A stretch of 64,000 bases of DNA, from positions 46,123,786-46,187,785 of the forward strand of contig QCXZ01000041.1 in assembly GCA_025024175.1 (NCBI GenBank), in the 5' to 3' direction. Shown here piece by piece: positions 37,266 to 46,493 of this stretch; positions within the stretch are counted from its first letter, which is position 1; every line of letters begins with the position of its first letter. Source of the stretch: Rhyzopertha dominica (lineage: Eukaryota > Arthropoda > Insecta > Coleoptera > Bostrichidae). The translations under genes were made by a program, and so were the position numbers. The notes under the pieces are model-generated. The model was not told where the DNA came from. It ran no database searches and saw only the letters and a program-made list of their open reading frames with translations.

Positions 37266-37487
37266 TGTAACGCAACAACACAAATATAAATACCTTTTTT
37301 TTCGAATTATAACTTACATTGAAAACAATAACGTCCCTAAAACACAACCAAGTGAATTATGTAACAACTAAGCATTTAGTAAATATCACATTTAATGTAA
37401 CAACACAAATATAAATAAACAATGTTTCTAATTTTAAGTTACATTGAAAATAATACCTACCTCTAAAACACAACCAAGTGAAATAGC
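37266..37487 (+). repeat. internal direct repeat in the hAT element
   Basis: Two copies, near 37266-37363 and 37396-37487, share AACACAAATATAAATA, TTACATTGAAAA-AATA and CTAAAACACAACCAAGTGAA in the same order. This suggests an internal duplication during the element's history. Confidence 0.75.
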
Positions 37488-37609
37488 GTTTATTAAAACA
37501 CATAAAATAAAAAAAACTTTAACTGCTAATTTCTTTTTGCACAAGTAGTTTAACTACTTCTACTAACTACTAGTAATTAAATCACTCAGGGCAATTGCAA
37601 CTATTAATT

Positions 37610-37717
37610 GCTGTCTGCACTAGACCTAAACTGCACTGATGAGCTATAATGATAGCAAAATAGATCTATCTGCTGTTGGTTGCGGTGCAGACAGCACAGC
37701 ATAGACATGCATTTTAA
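37610..37717 (+). ncRNA. hammerhead-ribozyme-like unit, family B copy 1 (one core mutation)
   Basis: The core strand CTGATGAG (37636-37643) is followed by the hairpin CTAT-AATG-ATAG and then CAAAAT where CGAAAC is expected, a G-to-A change at the G12 position. ATC at 37664-37666 would be the cleavage triplet. Helix I is closed by a perfect 11-bp pairing of GCTGTCTGCAC (37610-37620) with GTGCAGACAGC (37685-37695). The unit is homologous to 42327-42443 on the other strand. It sits inside a hAT element. The G12 change should abolish self-cleavage. Confidence 0.65.
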
Positions 37718-37821
37718 TTTTTATAGGAGTAGTTTAACTACAACTACTTCTTCGTGTAATGTAATTCAATTAATAGTTAAATTACTTTAGTAGTTAACCA
37801 CTGCCCAGCTCTGGTTTCAAC

Positions 37822-39239
37822 AACATAGATTGTTACACAGTACTTGAATGAACGATTTCCAAAATCGCTGAATTGAAATTCTGAGTCATACAGTGGCCAA
37901 CATGATTGCCTTGCCTTCTTGCCTTAATCCACTGTATTACTTTCTACGGGGATCGGTTAAAAACATGGTGGGTAGTCAACCAGTTTAAAATGTGCAATAT
38001 TTGGAAGAGTTTATTTTTGACGTTTCTAAAAACCAATCAAAAAATCAAATTTTGTCAATTAGAACAAGATTTAATAAGTCTGCACTCAATGAAATCGGTA
38101 AGAAGATCAATTGAAATATATGTAAAAACACTAAGATGAGCAAAGTTATAATACTGAAAGTGTTTCTGCTTTTTACGTCAAAAAATAATCCTTCAAATAC
38201 CACTCGAGAGTTCGATAAATTTGAAAGTAACTCTTCAGCAATTTTCCAACGCGTTGCCCTTCGACAATAGGCACTCGAGCCCTACGGGTTCTAGTGTGTG
38301 TTTTCGGAGCAACGCGTTGTCGAATTTCCGCCAAATTATTTTCAATCGTTAAAAATTATTGTTGAGTGTGTGCTATGCGATAATACAACGAATTTTACGG
38401 CATCGTTTCGAAACTATGTTGTTTCTTCTCCAAACCTTATTCCAAAATCAGACGCGGTGTAACCCAAAAGGACTAAAATTTCAATCTAACTCTGGACGCG
38501 AAAGCTTATGTACTTACGCTGTCAATTTTTCTATAATTTGGGATAATATTGTTTCGCTTATGTCGTGGCTTTATGTTCATTTATTTATTTTGTATTTTTC
38601 CTAATTCTTAGTACCGAATGCAATTAGAAGATCTATGTGTGCTCTATCATCATTTTAATCGTATTTTTTCCTTTTTCTTGTAGCTTAAAAATCCACCATA
38701 GCGTCCATAAGAAAATCAAAAGTAGGACCCGCAAGCATCTAGCAGGCCGAAAAATTTTTTAAAACGTTTTTGTGCTAAACTCATGTCGACTTACGTAAAT
38801 ACATAAAAATGCATTACAATCCTGTAATTATAAAACAAAGCAGTGCCAAAATACTTTCTTTGAAATATTTAAAAAAGCGAGGTATTGCAATAAACTTTTC
38901 AGAACTGCATGAAAATGAGCAACTTTAACCGTCTTCGTATGTCATACTGTTTTCTAAGTTCCCAATGGAGGACATCTCAAAAGTTACCACACTGTATATA
39001 AGCTCCAACAATGGAAATGTTTAAGACAAAGGCCGGTTTCTCTTCTCCATTTTAAGCCAAAATCAATTCTATTTTTTAAATATAAACCAATCACATACCT
39101 CATGTCATGGTTACTGGGTTGACATCAACTTTAAGAAAGAGAACAGGAACCGACCAAAAGATATTAATAAAAAGGATAATAAAGGACTTTATTTCACCAT
39201 GTCCTTATTACATACCAGGCATATCGGTAAAATAAGAGC
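37822..39239. other. no gene recognised
   Basis: Short frames only. The palindrome CAACGCGTTG occurs twice, 63 bp apart (38247 and 38310), within a weak inverted arrangement. Its meaning is unknown. Confidence 0.35.
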
Positions 39240-39970
39240 CGTTTGTTGGCCGCACTACCATATTCAAGATTAATACGGAAAAGCTTGGATATAATAAGTT
39301 GTATGCAAGGTGGGTGCCAAAAATGCTGACAAAGAACAAAGAATATCAAGTGAACGAGCTTTATTGGATCGTTACCAACAAGACGGAGAGATGATTTGTT
39401 TTCCCACGCTGTTATGGCCAACGAGACGTGGATGTCGTACGATTCCCCTGAAACTAAGCAACAGTCAATGCAGTAGCGCCATTCATTTTCAACAAAATCA
39501 AAAAAATTGAAGAGATCACGTTTCAATACCCAAAAAATGATGACTACTGTTTTCTGGGGGTGATAAAGGGCTTCTTTCGGTCGAATCCGTGGAACGTACG
39601 CTCACAAAACTGAAACGGCCGATCCAAAATCGTGGGCCCTGAAAACTGTCGACGGAAGTTGACCTTCTTCGCAACAATATTCTCGTCACCACACCGTTGC
39701 GTTGCCACAACCAAGAACAAGATTCACCTTACAGTCCCGACCTTGTACCCAGTAACTATTTGTTCTTCTTATACTTTGAGCAGTGGCTTGCTGGATAACG
39801 ACGATCATCACAAGGTCAGAGTTAAGAACTGGTTTAATTTCTAGGCGGAGAATTTTATACAGAGGGACTGAAGAAGCTTTACGAAAAGTACTTAGAAGTG
39901 AACTGCGATTAACTGGAAAAATGAAATGCGTTTGTAGAACACTATAAATGTGAATAAAGGAATTTTCCAG
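39240..39970 (+). pseudogene. mariner transposase relic
   Basis: Plus-strand pieces in several frames read in order: TEKLGYNKLYARWVPKMLT (about 39270-39330), ISSERALLDRYQQDGE, a shortened T-W/MS-YDSP-type region, SPYSPDLVPSNYLFF (about 39730-39775), LKQWLAGQ-like, and GEFYTEGLKKLYEKYLEV (about 39845-39900). These are the conserved blocks of mariner transposases from the end of the DNA-binding region to the C terminus. The third catalytic Asp block (SPDLAPSD) ends in Asn, and several frameshifts and stops are present. The N-terminal part and terminal inverted repeats were not found. The relic is dead. Confidence 0.75.
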
Positions 39971-41035
39971 CAAATGTTTTTTAACGACAAAACGGCCATT
40001 ACTCTACAAACATGCTTGGTATTTCACTTCTGAAGAGAACAGCCACTCCAGCGCAATTTTCAGTCACACAAACCGCGGAAAGGTCGAAAATTAATACAAA
40101 TGGCCGACCGGATGAAAACTAATAGGTTAGGTCCGAGCCAGCCAAATCCATAAAACGGTCTTAACAATTACAAATGGAGGGGCATTACTTTTCATCCGGC
40201 CTCCGACTTGGCACATAAATTCATTAAAGAAAAACCTGTGCAATCGACACGGGGCGAAATAAGCGCGAACCGATTTCCATATTTATGTAACGCGCCGAGG
40301 ATACCGACCTAAATAAATCAAGCCATTTCCGTTCCTGCTGCCGGGGGATTATTAAACTTCCTGCAAAGCGCGCGCTAATATGTTTTATGTGTGGATGAAA
40401 GCTTTGCCGGGCAGCGTTTAACATTCTGCTCGTGGTGTAACCGTTGGCCGGTAAATATTGTAGACGTAGCTGTTTTCAGATGATTAAAAGTAATCGAAAA
40501 TGTTTGCTCCTAGCGTGTTTACAAAGAACGTCTACCACCATGAAGTTTGTGATTATCAAAACTGATTTATACTACGCGATATTTACTTTAATTATTTTTG
40601 TATTCAGTCTGACAGGTTCTCTTCCTAGCTGCTTTCCATCTCTTTATCTAGAAAGCAAGCATTTTTTATTCAACCGGTTTACCTGCTTACTAGAGTAATT
40701 GTATACGTTTATCAACATATAATTTTAACTTTATTTGAATAAAAGGACGTTTATTGCATTCAAATTATGTGGCATTCCCAAAACTTATTATAAATAATTA
40801 ATCGTAAAAACTGCAGTAATATATACGCTTTAGAAAATCGCATATTATCATATAGTCTAATAGTTTAGAGTCTATTAGGAACGAATAAAACTAGGCAGTG
40901 CCTCAAAATTACCCTTATTTTACCTTTTAACAATGACTGCATTATGTTTCCTGGATACAAAATTTGTTGTTCATAAGATTCGGTTGTTTTCACAAAAATG
41001 GTGGAGGCGCCGGCTAGTTTCTGTCTAACCCAGTA
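39971..41035. other. no gene recognised; GC-richer island at 40200-40440
   Basis: The island has CGCG-rich segments and TATTTATG motifs without a convincing frame and is a candidate regulatory element. The remainder is AT-rich with no feature. Confidence 0.35.
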
Positions 41036-41039
41036 TTAG

Positions 41040-41255
41040 ACATTAGTAGAGGCATGGTGCATGGTGCGATGACTCTGAGAGCAACAGTTGTCTTATATAC
41101 ACCCCAGGCAGTATGCCGCATTTAACGGCTACAGTCTGCTCTGGTCAATTTACTCTGTACCCCTACCTGATGAGCCCCAATAGGGCAAAACTAGTCGTTA
41201 CCGGTCCGGTCAGAGTGGTTTGACCAGGGCAGATGATTTATTTGATTCTTACTTT
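41040..41255 (+). ncRNA. hammerhead-ribozyme-like unit, family A copy 1 (one core mutation)
   Basis: CTGATGAG (41167-41174) is followed by a CCC-CAATA-GGG hairpin and then CAAAAC (expected CGAAAC), so G12 is changed to A. GTC at 41194-41196 would be the cleavage triplet, with helix III reduced to two pairs around a TA loop. Helix I is long. ACTCTG (41152-41157) pairs with CAGAGT (41211-41216), and TCTGCTCTGGTCAA (41135-41148) pairs with TTGACCAGGGCAGA (41220-41233), with one G-U. The overall plan is that of type I hammerheads in retrozymes and Penelope-like elements. Confidence 0.7.
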
Positions 41256-42130
41256 ATTAATTCACACTTGAAGGTTGAGAAAATATGTGTTTTCGTGTTT
41301 CACGCACATTTCGGTACTACGCAGTTTCACAAGTTATACAAAAATTGTAGCAGTGAGATATTTCGACAGGCCACGTAGTATTCACATAAAGTTTTAATAC
41401 ATCGAATTCACGAAACTACAAGATTTTGTAATTTGCTCAGATTTTTTAATTTATTATCCACCGCTTTAAAACGAGTCTTAACTGTAAATTTGAGAACTAA
41501 GTTTCTTTTTTTAGTTTCTGTAGTAAAAGAAACCTTGCATTCAAAACTAATAAAGTCGCCTGATAACTTTACTTTATGCTTACATTTAATATCGACTTTA
41601 CCTCAACAATGACACATTACGTTACTAGTTGGGTGAAGTACTTTCCCAAACTGGTTCATAATATTCTGGATCACAATGTTGCGCTACTCGATACTTTTGA
41701 CTGAAAGGTAACATTCTAGTTGAATAGGAAAATCGTCTTACTGCCCAAAAAGTATGCAACATATATAATGCATCTTTGTTCTCATATCTTCGAGAAGATT
41801 TGACAGAAAGAGGTTTTCTTACAGCTTCCACGTTTTTCTCTAAAATCTTTCTTGAACTTGCAAATTTTCTACAATTATTTTCGCATGTAACTTTTGATGA
41901 AAAGAACCACATGTCTGCCTTTATTGACACCACCTTTGTTATTATCATCGCTGACTTGACTATTTTCGCTTTTTGTATTTCTGTTTCAAAATCGCATGAC
42001 TTTATATCAAAGCGACAACTGTACTCTAATTTAGATTTTAAATTATAATTTTTCTGTATAAAATCTTGTACATTATGGATATTAAATCACTATTTTGGAC
42101 ATCATTTAATAACACGCTTCCGTTTTTGAC
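41256..42130. other. no gene recognised
   Basis: Two overlapping frames on opposite strands (41625-41948 minus, 41776-42048 plus) have no recognisable domain. I see no repeat with defined ends. Confidence 0.35.
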
Positions 42131-42132
42131 AT

Positions 42133-42205
42133 AGCTCTCATAGCACAATGATAGCGCAACAAAGGCTAAATCTGGAGGCTTGGGTTCGATTCCCGACAGG
42201 AGCCA
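42133..42205 (+). repeat. tRNA-like sequence (SINE head or tRNA pseudogene)
   Basis: A 73-bp segment has a perfect B box GGTTCGATTCC (42183-42193), an A-box-like TAGCACAATGATAG (42140-42153) and partly complementary ends (GCTCT near 42134 and AGGAGCC near 42199). The anticodon stem does not pair well, so it is not a working tRNA. Internal RNA polymerase III boxes point to a tRNA-derived SINE head or a tRNA pseudogene. A family-A/B hammerhead cluster and a foldback lie just downstream. Confidence 0.55.
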
Positions 42206-42326
42206 ATATACTTTGATCTTAAGTTTGCCTTTGTGCCCAATAAATATACAAATATGTACAATTGATTGCAGAATCAATGCACATCAGTATTTGAACACAG
42301 GACTGGAACATTTTTACATAGTCAAC

Positions 42327-42443
42327 AAATTAAAATGCATGTCTATGTTATGCTGTCGGCTCCGCAACCAACTACAGGCAGATCTGTTTCGCTGTTATTG
42401 CAGCTCGTCAGTGTAGTGTAGTGTAGGTCTAGTGCAGACAGCA
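42327..42443 (-). ncRNA. hammerhead ribozyme candidate, family B copy 2 (intact core)
   Basis: On the minus strand CTGACGA (within 42404-42411) is followed by helix II GCTG-CAATAA-CAGC and then GAAAC (42386-42390). All conserved core positions C3-U4-G5-A6, G8-A9 and G12-A13-A14-A15.1 are therefore present. ATC follows four bases later as a valid NUH cleavage triplet, giving a minimal helix III. Helix I can form between ACTACA just before the core and TGTAGT after the cleavage site, and is closed further out by TGCTGTC with GACAGCA. The unit extends to a shared 3' block CATAGACATGCATTTTAATTT. It is homologous to 37610-37717. Activity is not shown by sequence alone. Confidence 0.7.
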
Positions 42444-42490
42444 TGGTATAGAACTGGTTTTGCCTATATACCAAACGCTTGGTATGATGT

Positions 42491-42686
42491 TAGTAGAAGA
42501 TTAGATGGTAATGCCATCTGTCAGCATTACAATGACATGATGACAAAGCCACGTAGTTGCTCTGATGGAAACTATTTCCTGCATTACTTGACAGCAGGAA
42601 GTAGTTCCTATCAAGGCAACTAGGTGGCTTTGTCATCATGTCAGCTTCGCTGACAGATGGCATTGGCATCTAATTTTCTATTATAG
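42491..42686. repeat. foldback (hairpin) repeat
   Basis: Arms 42491-42582 and 42593-42686 are imperfect reverse complements. They share CTGTCAGC, GACATGATGACAAAGCCAC and a following TAGTTGC block, so the RNA or single-stranded DNA would fold into one hairpin of roughly 90 bp with a loop of about ten bases. No target duplication was identified. It is a foldback/MITE-type element or a miRNA-precursor-like hairpin of transposon origin. Confidence 0.7.
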
Positions 42687-43640
42687 TCAATAAGTCTTTA
42701 ATTTTTATGTACTAGGCACTGTTTCTCTAGAAGATCATACATGTACATTCTTATTATAAATTATGGTGTAATTAACTTGCTGAAGGCTGTATAAAACTGC
42801 TAGCCTTTGTTGTAAAGTACAATATCTGTACTCCTGGTGATGGGTTAACTAAGTCGAGTTACTAATAGACATTATGTAACAGATCAAGTGTGTAGTGTGT
42901 CTTCTTAATAATCTAGAGTAAAAGTTAAATCAAGGAATTGATTTACATGCATTAATTTTCTTATATCCTAAATATTTGATTCTTCTCTAGAATGGCTAAG
43001 TGCAACAGACTATTAAAAATGTACCCAACTGGATCTTGATCAAACGTTACACCAATGCCACTGAGCGTGGTTGTTATTAATAAAATTAAGCAGCCACCTT
43101 CAACTTCTTTAAGCAACCTCCACAAATCGAAACCGTATCCTGGACAAGGTCCAACCAGACGATTCCATAAAAGTGTAAGGAATTCCCACGTGGGCTGCAC
43201 CGGCAGACACTTTCGAGAGGCAGTGCAGCGTTTAACATTCCGCCGTTGTTTTATTTGACATGTAGTTACACGCCGTGAACACTGCAAAGACACGGTAAGG
43301 TGGGCGTCCAGAAACAGGAAAGTGAAATAGGCGTTCGGGATGGCGGGCTACGAATTTGGAGCACGTAACTTACTGCCCACGAAAAACCCGCACTCTCACA
43401 ATACCAGATCGATGAAAGATTGAACGGGTGATGAATGGGTGTCTTGCGGAGGTTGACGATGAGGGGATTGGAAAGGTGTAATTTCGTTAACGGTGGTTTC
43501 GAAGGTTGGCGCAAGCAGAAATTTGTTTTGTCCCCATTTTTTTTTGACAGACTCAGCAAAGTTATGGAAACACTGTGAAGGAATTGGATGTTCGTAACAT
43601 AAGAATTAGATATACTTAGTTATTTCACAGCATTTATTAA
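42687..43640. other. no gene recognised; GC-richer island at 43060-43530
   Basis: Minus frames of 110 and 97 codons (42961-43293, 43266-43559) overlap the island but show no domain and have no splice context I can support. It may be regulatory DNA or an unidentified repeat. Confidence 0.35.
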
Positions 43641-43649
43641 TCAACTCAC

Positions 43650-44960
43650 AGAACATATAAACAACGTGCCAACCTGATAAAATTTAAACCTACCGAAGAA
43701 AAAGGAATCATCTACCTACTAGATATACACGAACTACTTGATAAAAAATAACTACAAAATAGCCTTCCAAATGTCATCCAACTGATAATTTTCACAATCC
43801 CTATTAAAATTACTAGTATTCCTAGAAATTTTTAAAGCTTCTTTTATTAGACGTTTGTGAAAATATTTTTCTTTATGTAACATTTTTGTTTTATCAAAGT
43901 CAATCATGAGTTTAGTCAAATATGAGTGTTATCTATCGTTCAGCCTAGTAGTAAGCATGTCTTTTTTCAAACGTGTACCTACTCTCTTATTTTTACCTAT
44001 GTAACACATGCCGCAAGAACAAGTACTTTTGTAAACACCTTCACTTTCTAAATGTACTTCACCTTTAGAAGAACTTTATCTAAATTATCATACGTACTAT
44101 TAGCAGCTAAAATATCATGCTTTCTGAGTATCCTCTCTAATTTTTCCGAAAGGCCTTGTACATAAGTCAAACTCATCTTTAATTTACTTTGTCCTGGCTG
44201 AGAATGTATTTAATTGGGACGAGCACTTTTACTAAAAATTGACCAAATATTCGTACTGCTATAACCATTTCTCACTGCCGCTGATTTAACATGATATATT
44301 TCGTTTTGTAAAGAACTTTCGTCTGAGATTCTGCGTATGTCTTTGTAAGGCTATTCTTTGGGAGAGTGGTAAGATGTGGCATGTAAATATCTGTCTGTTG
44401 GTTTTCTGTAAACCTTGTGTCCTAACTTCCAGTGTTTACTTTGAAAATTTTGATATCTATGAAAGGTAAACTACCATTGCTTTCTAATTCCATAGTAAAT
44501 TTTAAGTCAGGATTAACTGTTCAAATGATTTAGAAACCTACCTAACTCTCGTATACCATGGGGCTAAATAACAAAAGTATCATCTACATAGCTATACCAA
44601 CATTTTGGCTTAAACTGAAAGCTGTTGATTGCTACCTCTTCAAAATTTTCCATAAACAAATTGGCCACTATAGGACACCACCTGATTTTTTGTTCGTAAA
44701 AATTACTGTATCATAAGAAATACGTTGCTTTTAAACAGTGCTCAGACAATCTGGCTATCGTCTCACCTAGGGGATCTCTATTACGTTTGGTTTTGATGAT
44801 GTCTATCATTTCAGGGATGGGTAATTTCGTAAATACAGAAACTACGTCAAAACTAACTTCTGAAATACTTAAACCTTTTTTTAAAGTCAATAAAATGTGA
44901 AGAATTCGTGATGAAACTACTAGGTATTCCTACATAAGGTTTTCAATAGTTAGCGTTACC
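43650..44960 (-). pseudogene. degenerate Penelope-like element (reverse transcriptase and GIY-YIG)
   Basis: On the minus strand from about 44900 downward, pieces in several frames read as a Penelope-type reverse transcriptase: SFDVVSVFTKLPIPEM, LKFTMELESNGSLPF followed by D-I-K. Further on come the endonuclease blocks, including a degraded CYIG region near 44000, IDFDKTK, KRLIKEA and FNRD (43730-43920). The endonuclease part aligns with 9780-9945 almost base for base, so both are the same family. Stops and frameshifts are numerous. Similarity to the other copy ends near 43650, after the GTTGGCACGTTGTTT block, so this copy lacks the inverted-arm 3' end. The 5' limit near 44960 is approximate. 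Confidence 0.75.
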
Positions 44961-44994
44961 AAACTTCCCACATTATTAAACCCACTTAATGACC

Positions 44995-45655
44995 TACGAA
45001 TCGATTTCGATTACAATTACTTGCCATCATTTTTGTAATCGTTTAGGATTACAATTACTTGCCTTCATATTTGTCATCGATTACGATTACAATAACTTGC
45101 CATCATTCTTGTAATCAATCACGATGATCACAGAAAAAGATAATAGAGCGTATAACTACACACAATACATACGATCGATGACAAAAAAGAAAAAATGTAA
45201 AAGATTAAATTTACATGCAGTTTAAATTATTATGAGATCACGTATTATTTACAAAAAAAAGCTTCTATGCAGATATACGTATACCTTGTACCCAAGGCGT
45301 TCTCTATTTAAATAGAGAACGCGATGTTGTACCTTGTATTTCAGATCAAAAAACTAATATAACTACCCACTTTTATATTACTCTAATTTTTGCTAGAAGG
45401 GATACCTTCCAAACATGGCGGCACTAAATTACAGAATTCTAATTTGTCATGTCAAGAATGTCTCAACAAAGAAAACAAATAACACAATTACATTTCAGTT
45501 ACAATTACATTTCGATTACAATTACTGTATTCTAGAATGTAATTGATTACGATTACTTGCCATCATTTTTTGCGATTGCATTTATCATAAACGTAATCGA
45601 TTATGATTACAATTACATCAAAAACGCAATCAATTACGTAATTGTTATTTGTCAT
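44995..45655. repeat. GATTAC-rich tandem motif region
   Basis: GATTACAATTACTTGCC-type units recur near 45009, 45048 and 45084, about 38 bp apart, and again near 45549 followed by several TAATCGATTA and CAATTAC motifs. Such reiterated subterminal motifs are typical of degenerate hAT-type elements, but I found no matching ends. The centre of the region contains the palindrome at 45297-45322. Confidence 0.6.
45297..45322. repeat. 26-bp perfect palindrome
   Basis: GCGTTCTCTATTT is followed immediately by its exact reverse complement, giving a perfect spacer-less palindrome. It sits between the two clusters of GATTAC-type repeats. Confidence 0.85.
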
Positions 45656-46287
45656 CTGTCGATTTTTGAATTATTTAATATATGTATTTTAATATGAGAA
45701 AATGCCTGGGAGAGTGTATTTTCAATATACTCTGTAGTGTTTTGTGGGATAATCAACTTTGTTATTAGAAAGGCCAGGTCAGGTCAGGTCGGTCGCTAAA
45801 ACTTTCAAAGCGCAGGCGTCCTAATTCCTACGCAAGCGAATTTCGACCTTCTTGATCGGAGCATATATGCACTGGAATTATCCGCGCATGTACACCTCAT
45901 TGGCCTACCCTTTTCAATATAATTCCGTCGGGGTGACATTGATCTGCAACCTTCAACTACTATCGCCGTACATATCGTAGCTTGGCAGCAGGCGGCACAA
46001 AGAATTCAAAAATTAACGCCGCCCGCGTTGCATGAATCATTTATAGAAACCCCGTATGAAAAGTTAGTAGGGACAGATGAATGTTCTCGTTAATCCGACA
46101 TTTGAAATATTCTAGAGAAGTCCGTTTCCCATTTCAGTACCCTCTCTTAACGGAACTCCTCATGTGCTTTCCTCACTACATTCTCCCCTACATTGTTTAA
46201 TATCGCGGGGGTAGTTTCCCCTTTCAGCGCTTAATTAATCCCGAACAGTAAGCTATGCCTTTTTAGCATGGTCTCTTTTGTTTGCAG
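45656..46287. other. no gene recognised; upstream flank of Sprint-like exon
   Basis: Contains a short (AGGTC)n-like run near 45775-45795 and ends in the pyrimidine-rich 3' splice site TTTTGTTTGCAG at 46287. Confidence 0.5.
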
Positions 46288-46493
46288 AAGCGACGCATTC
46301 TTGGAGCCGTACCTCCAGGGCCTGGGAGACCGACAAAGCCCCGGAGTAGGAGCGCCGTCACCGTCACCGCCGCCGTGCCGCATAGCACCCTGTCTGCTGC
46401 CCACCCCCGCATCCAGGTCGCCTTCTAGGGAATCACTGGTATCCTCGAACGGGGGCGGTTCAGATGCCGGCAGCGAGGACAGCGGAGATACGG
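46288..46493 (+). CDS. spri: Sprint/RIN-family protein, exon upstream of the SH2 domain
   Basis: The exon is bounded by TTTGTTTGCAG| (46287) and a |GTAAAT donor (46494). It is 206 bp and is entered and left in mid-codon. The first base completes a codon begun in an upstream exon, and the last base starts a codon completed in the exon at 50334. The peptide reads SDAFLEPYLQGLGDRQSPG, then a Pro/Ser-rich tract with SPSPPP, SPSRESL, and a Ser/Gly/Asp-rich end (SDAGSEDSGDTG). This low-complexity linker carries no domain. The assignment follows from its phase match and continuity with the SH2 exon. The higher GC and coding-like third positions differ from the surrounding introns. Upstream exons are not found in the window, so the gene start is unknown. 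Confidence 0.75.

Larger units (their letters stand above)
36963..37821. mobile_element. non-autonomous hAT element with 8-bp target duplication
   Basis: GTTTCAAC at 36963-36970 and 37814-37821 flank an 843-bp element whose ends are CAGAGCTGTGCA and, in reverse complement, CAGAGCTGGGCA. CAG-type ends, an 8-bp duplication and many AGTAGTTTAACTACT-like subterminal motifs are typical of hAT. No transposase is encoded. An internal direct repeat of about 95 bp (37266-37363 and 37396-37487) and an embedded hammerhead-like unit (37610-37717) are present. Confidence 0.9.

Noticed and set aside
36963..37821. An active autonomous hAT transposon
   Set aside because: At 843 bp with no transposase frame it can only be non-autonomous.
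42133..42205. A functional tRNA gene
   Set aside because: The B box is perfect but the anticodon stem does not pair and the acceptor ends are only partly complementary; it is a tRNA-derived relic.
42558..42582. A further hammerhead core (CTGATG directly followed by GAAAC) in the foldback arm
   Set aside because: There is no helix II between the two core strands, so the similarity is coincidental.
44995..45655. CRISPR-like array because of regularly spaced GATTACAATTAC units
   Set aside because: The units are degenerate, spacers share the same AT-rich motif, and the context is an insect genome; it is a degenerate transposon-type tandem repeat.
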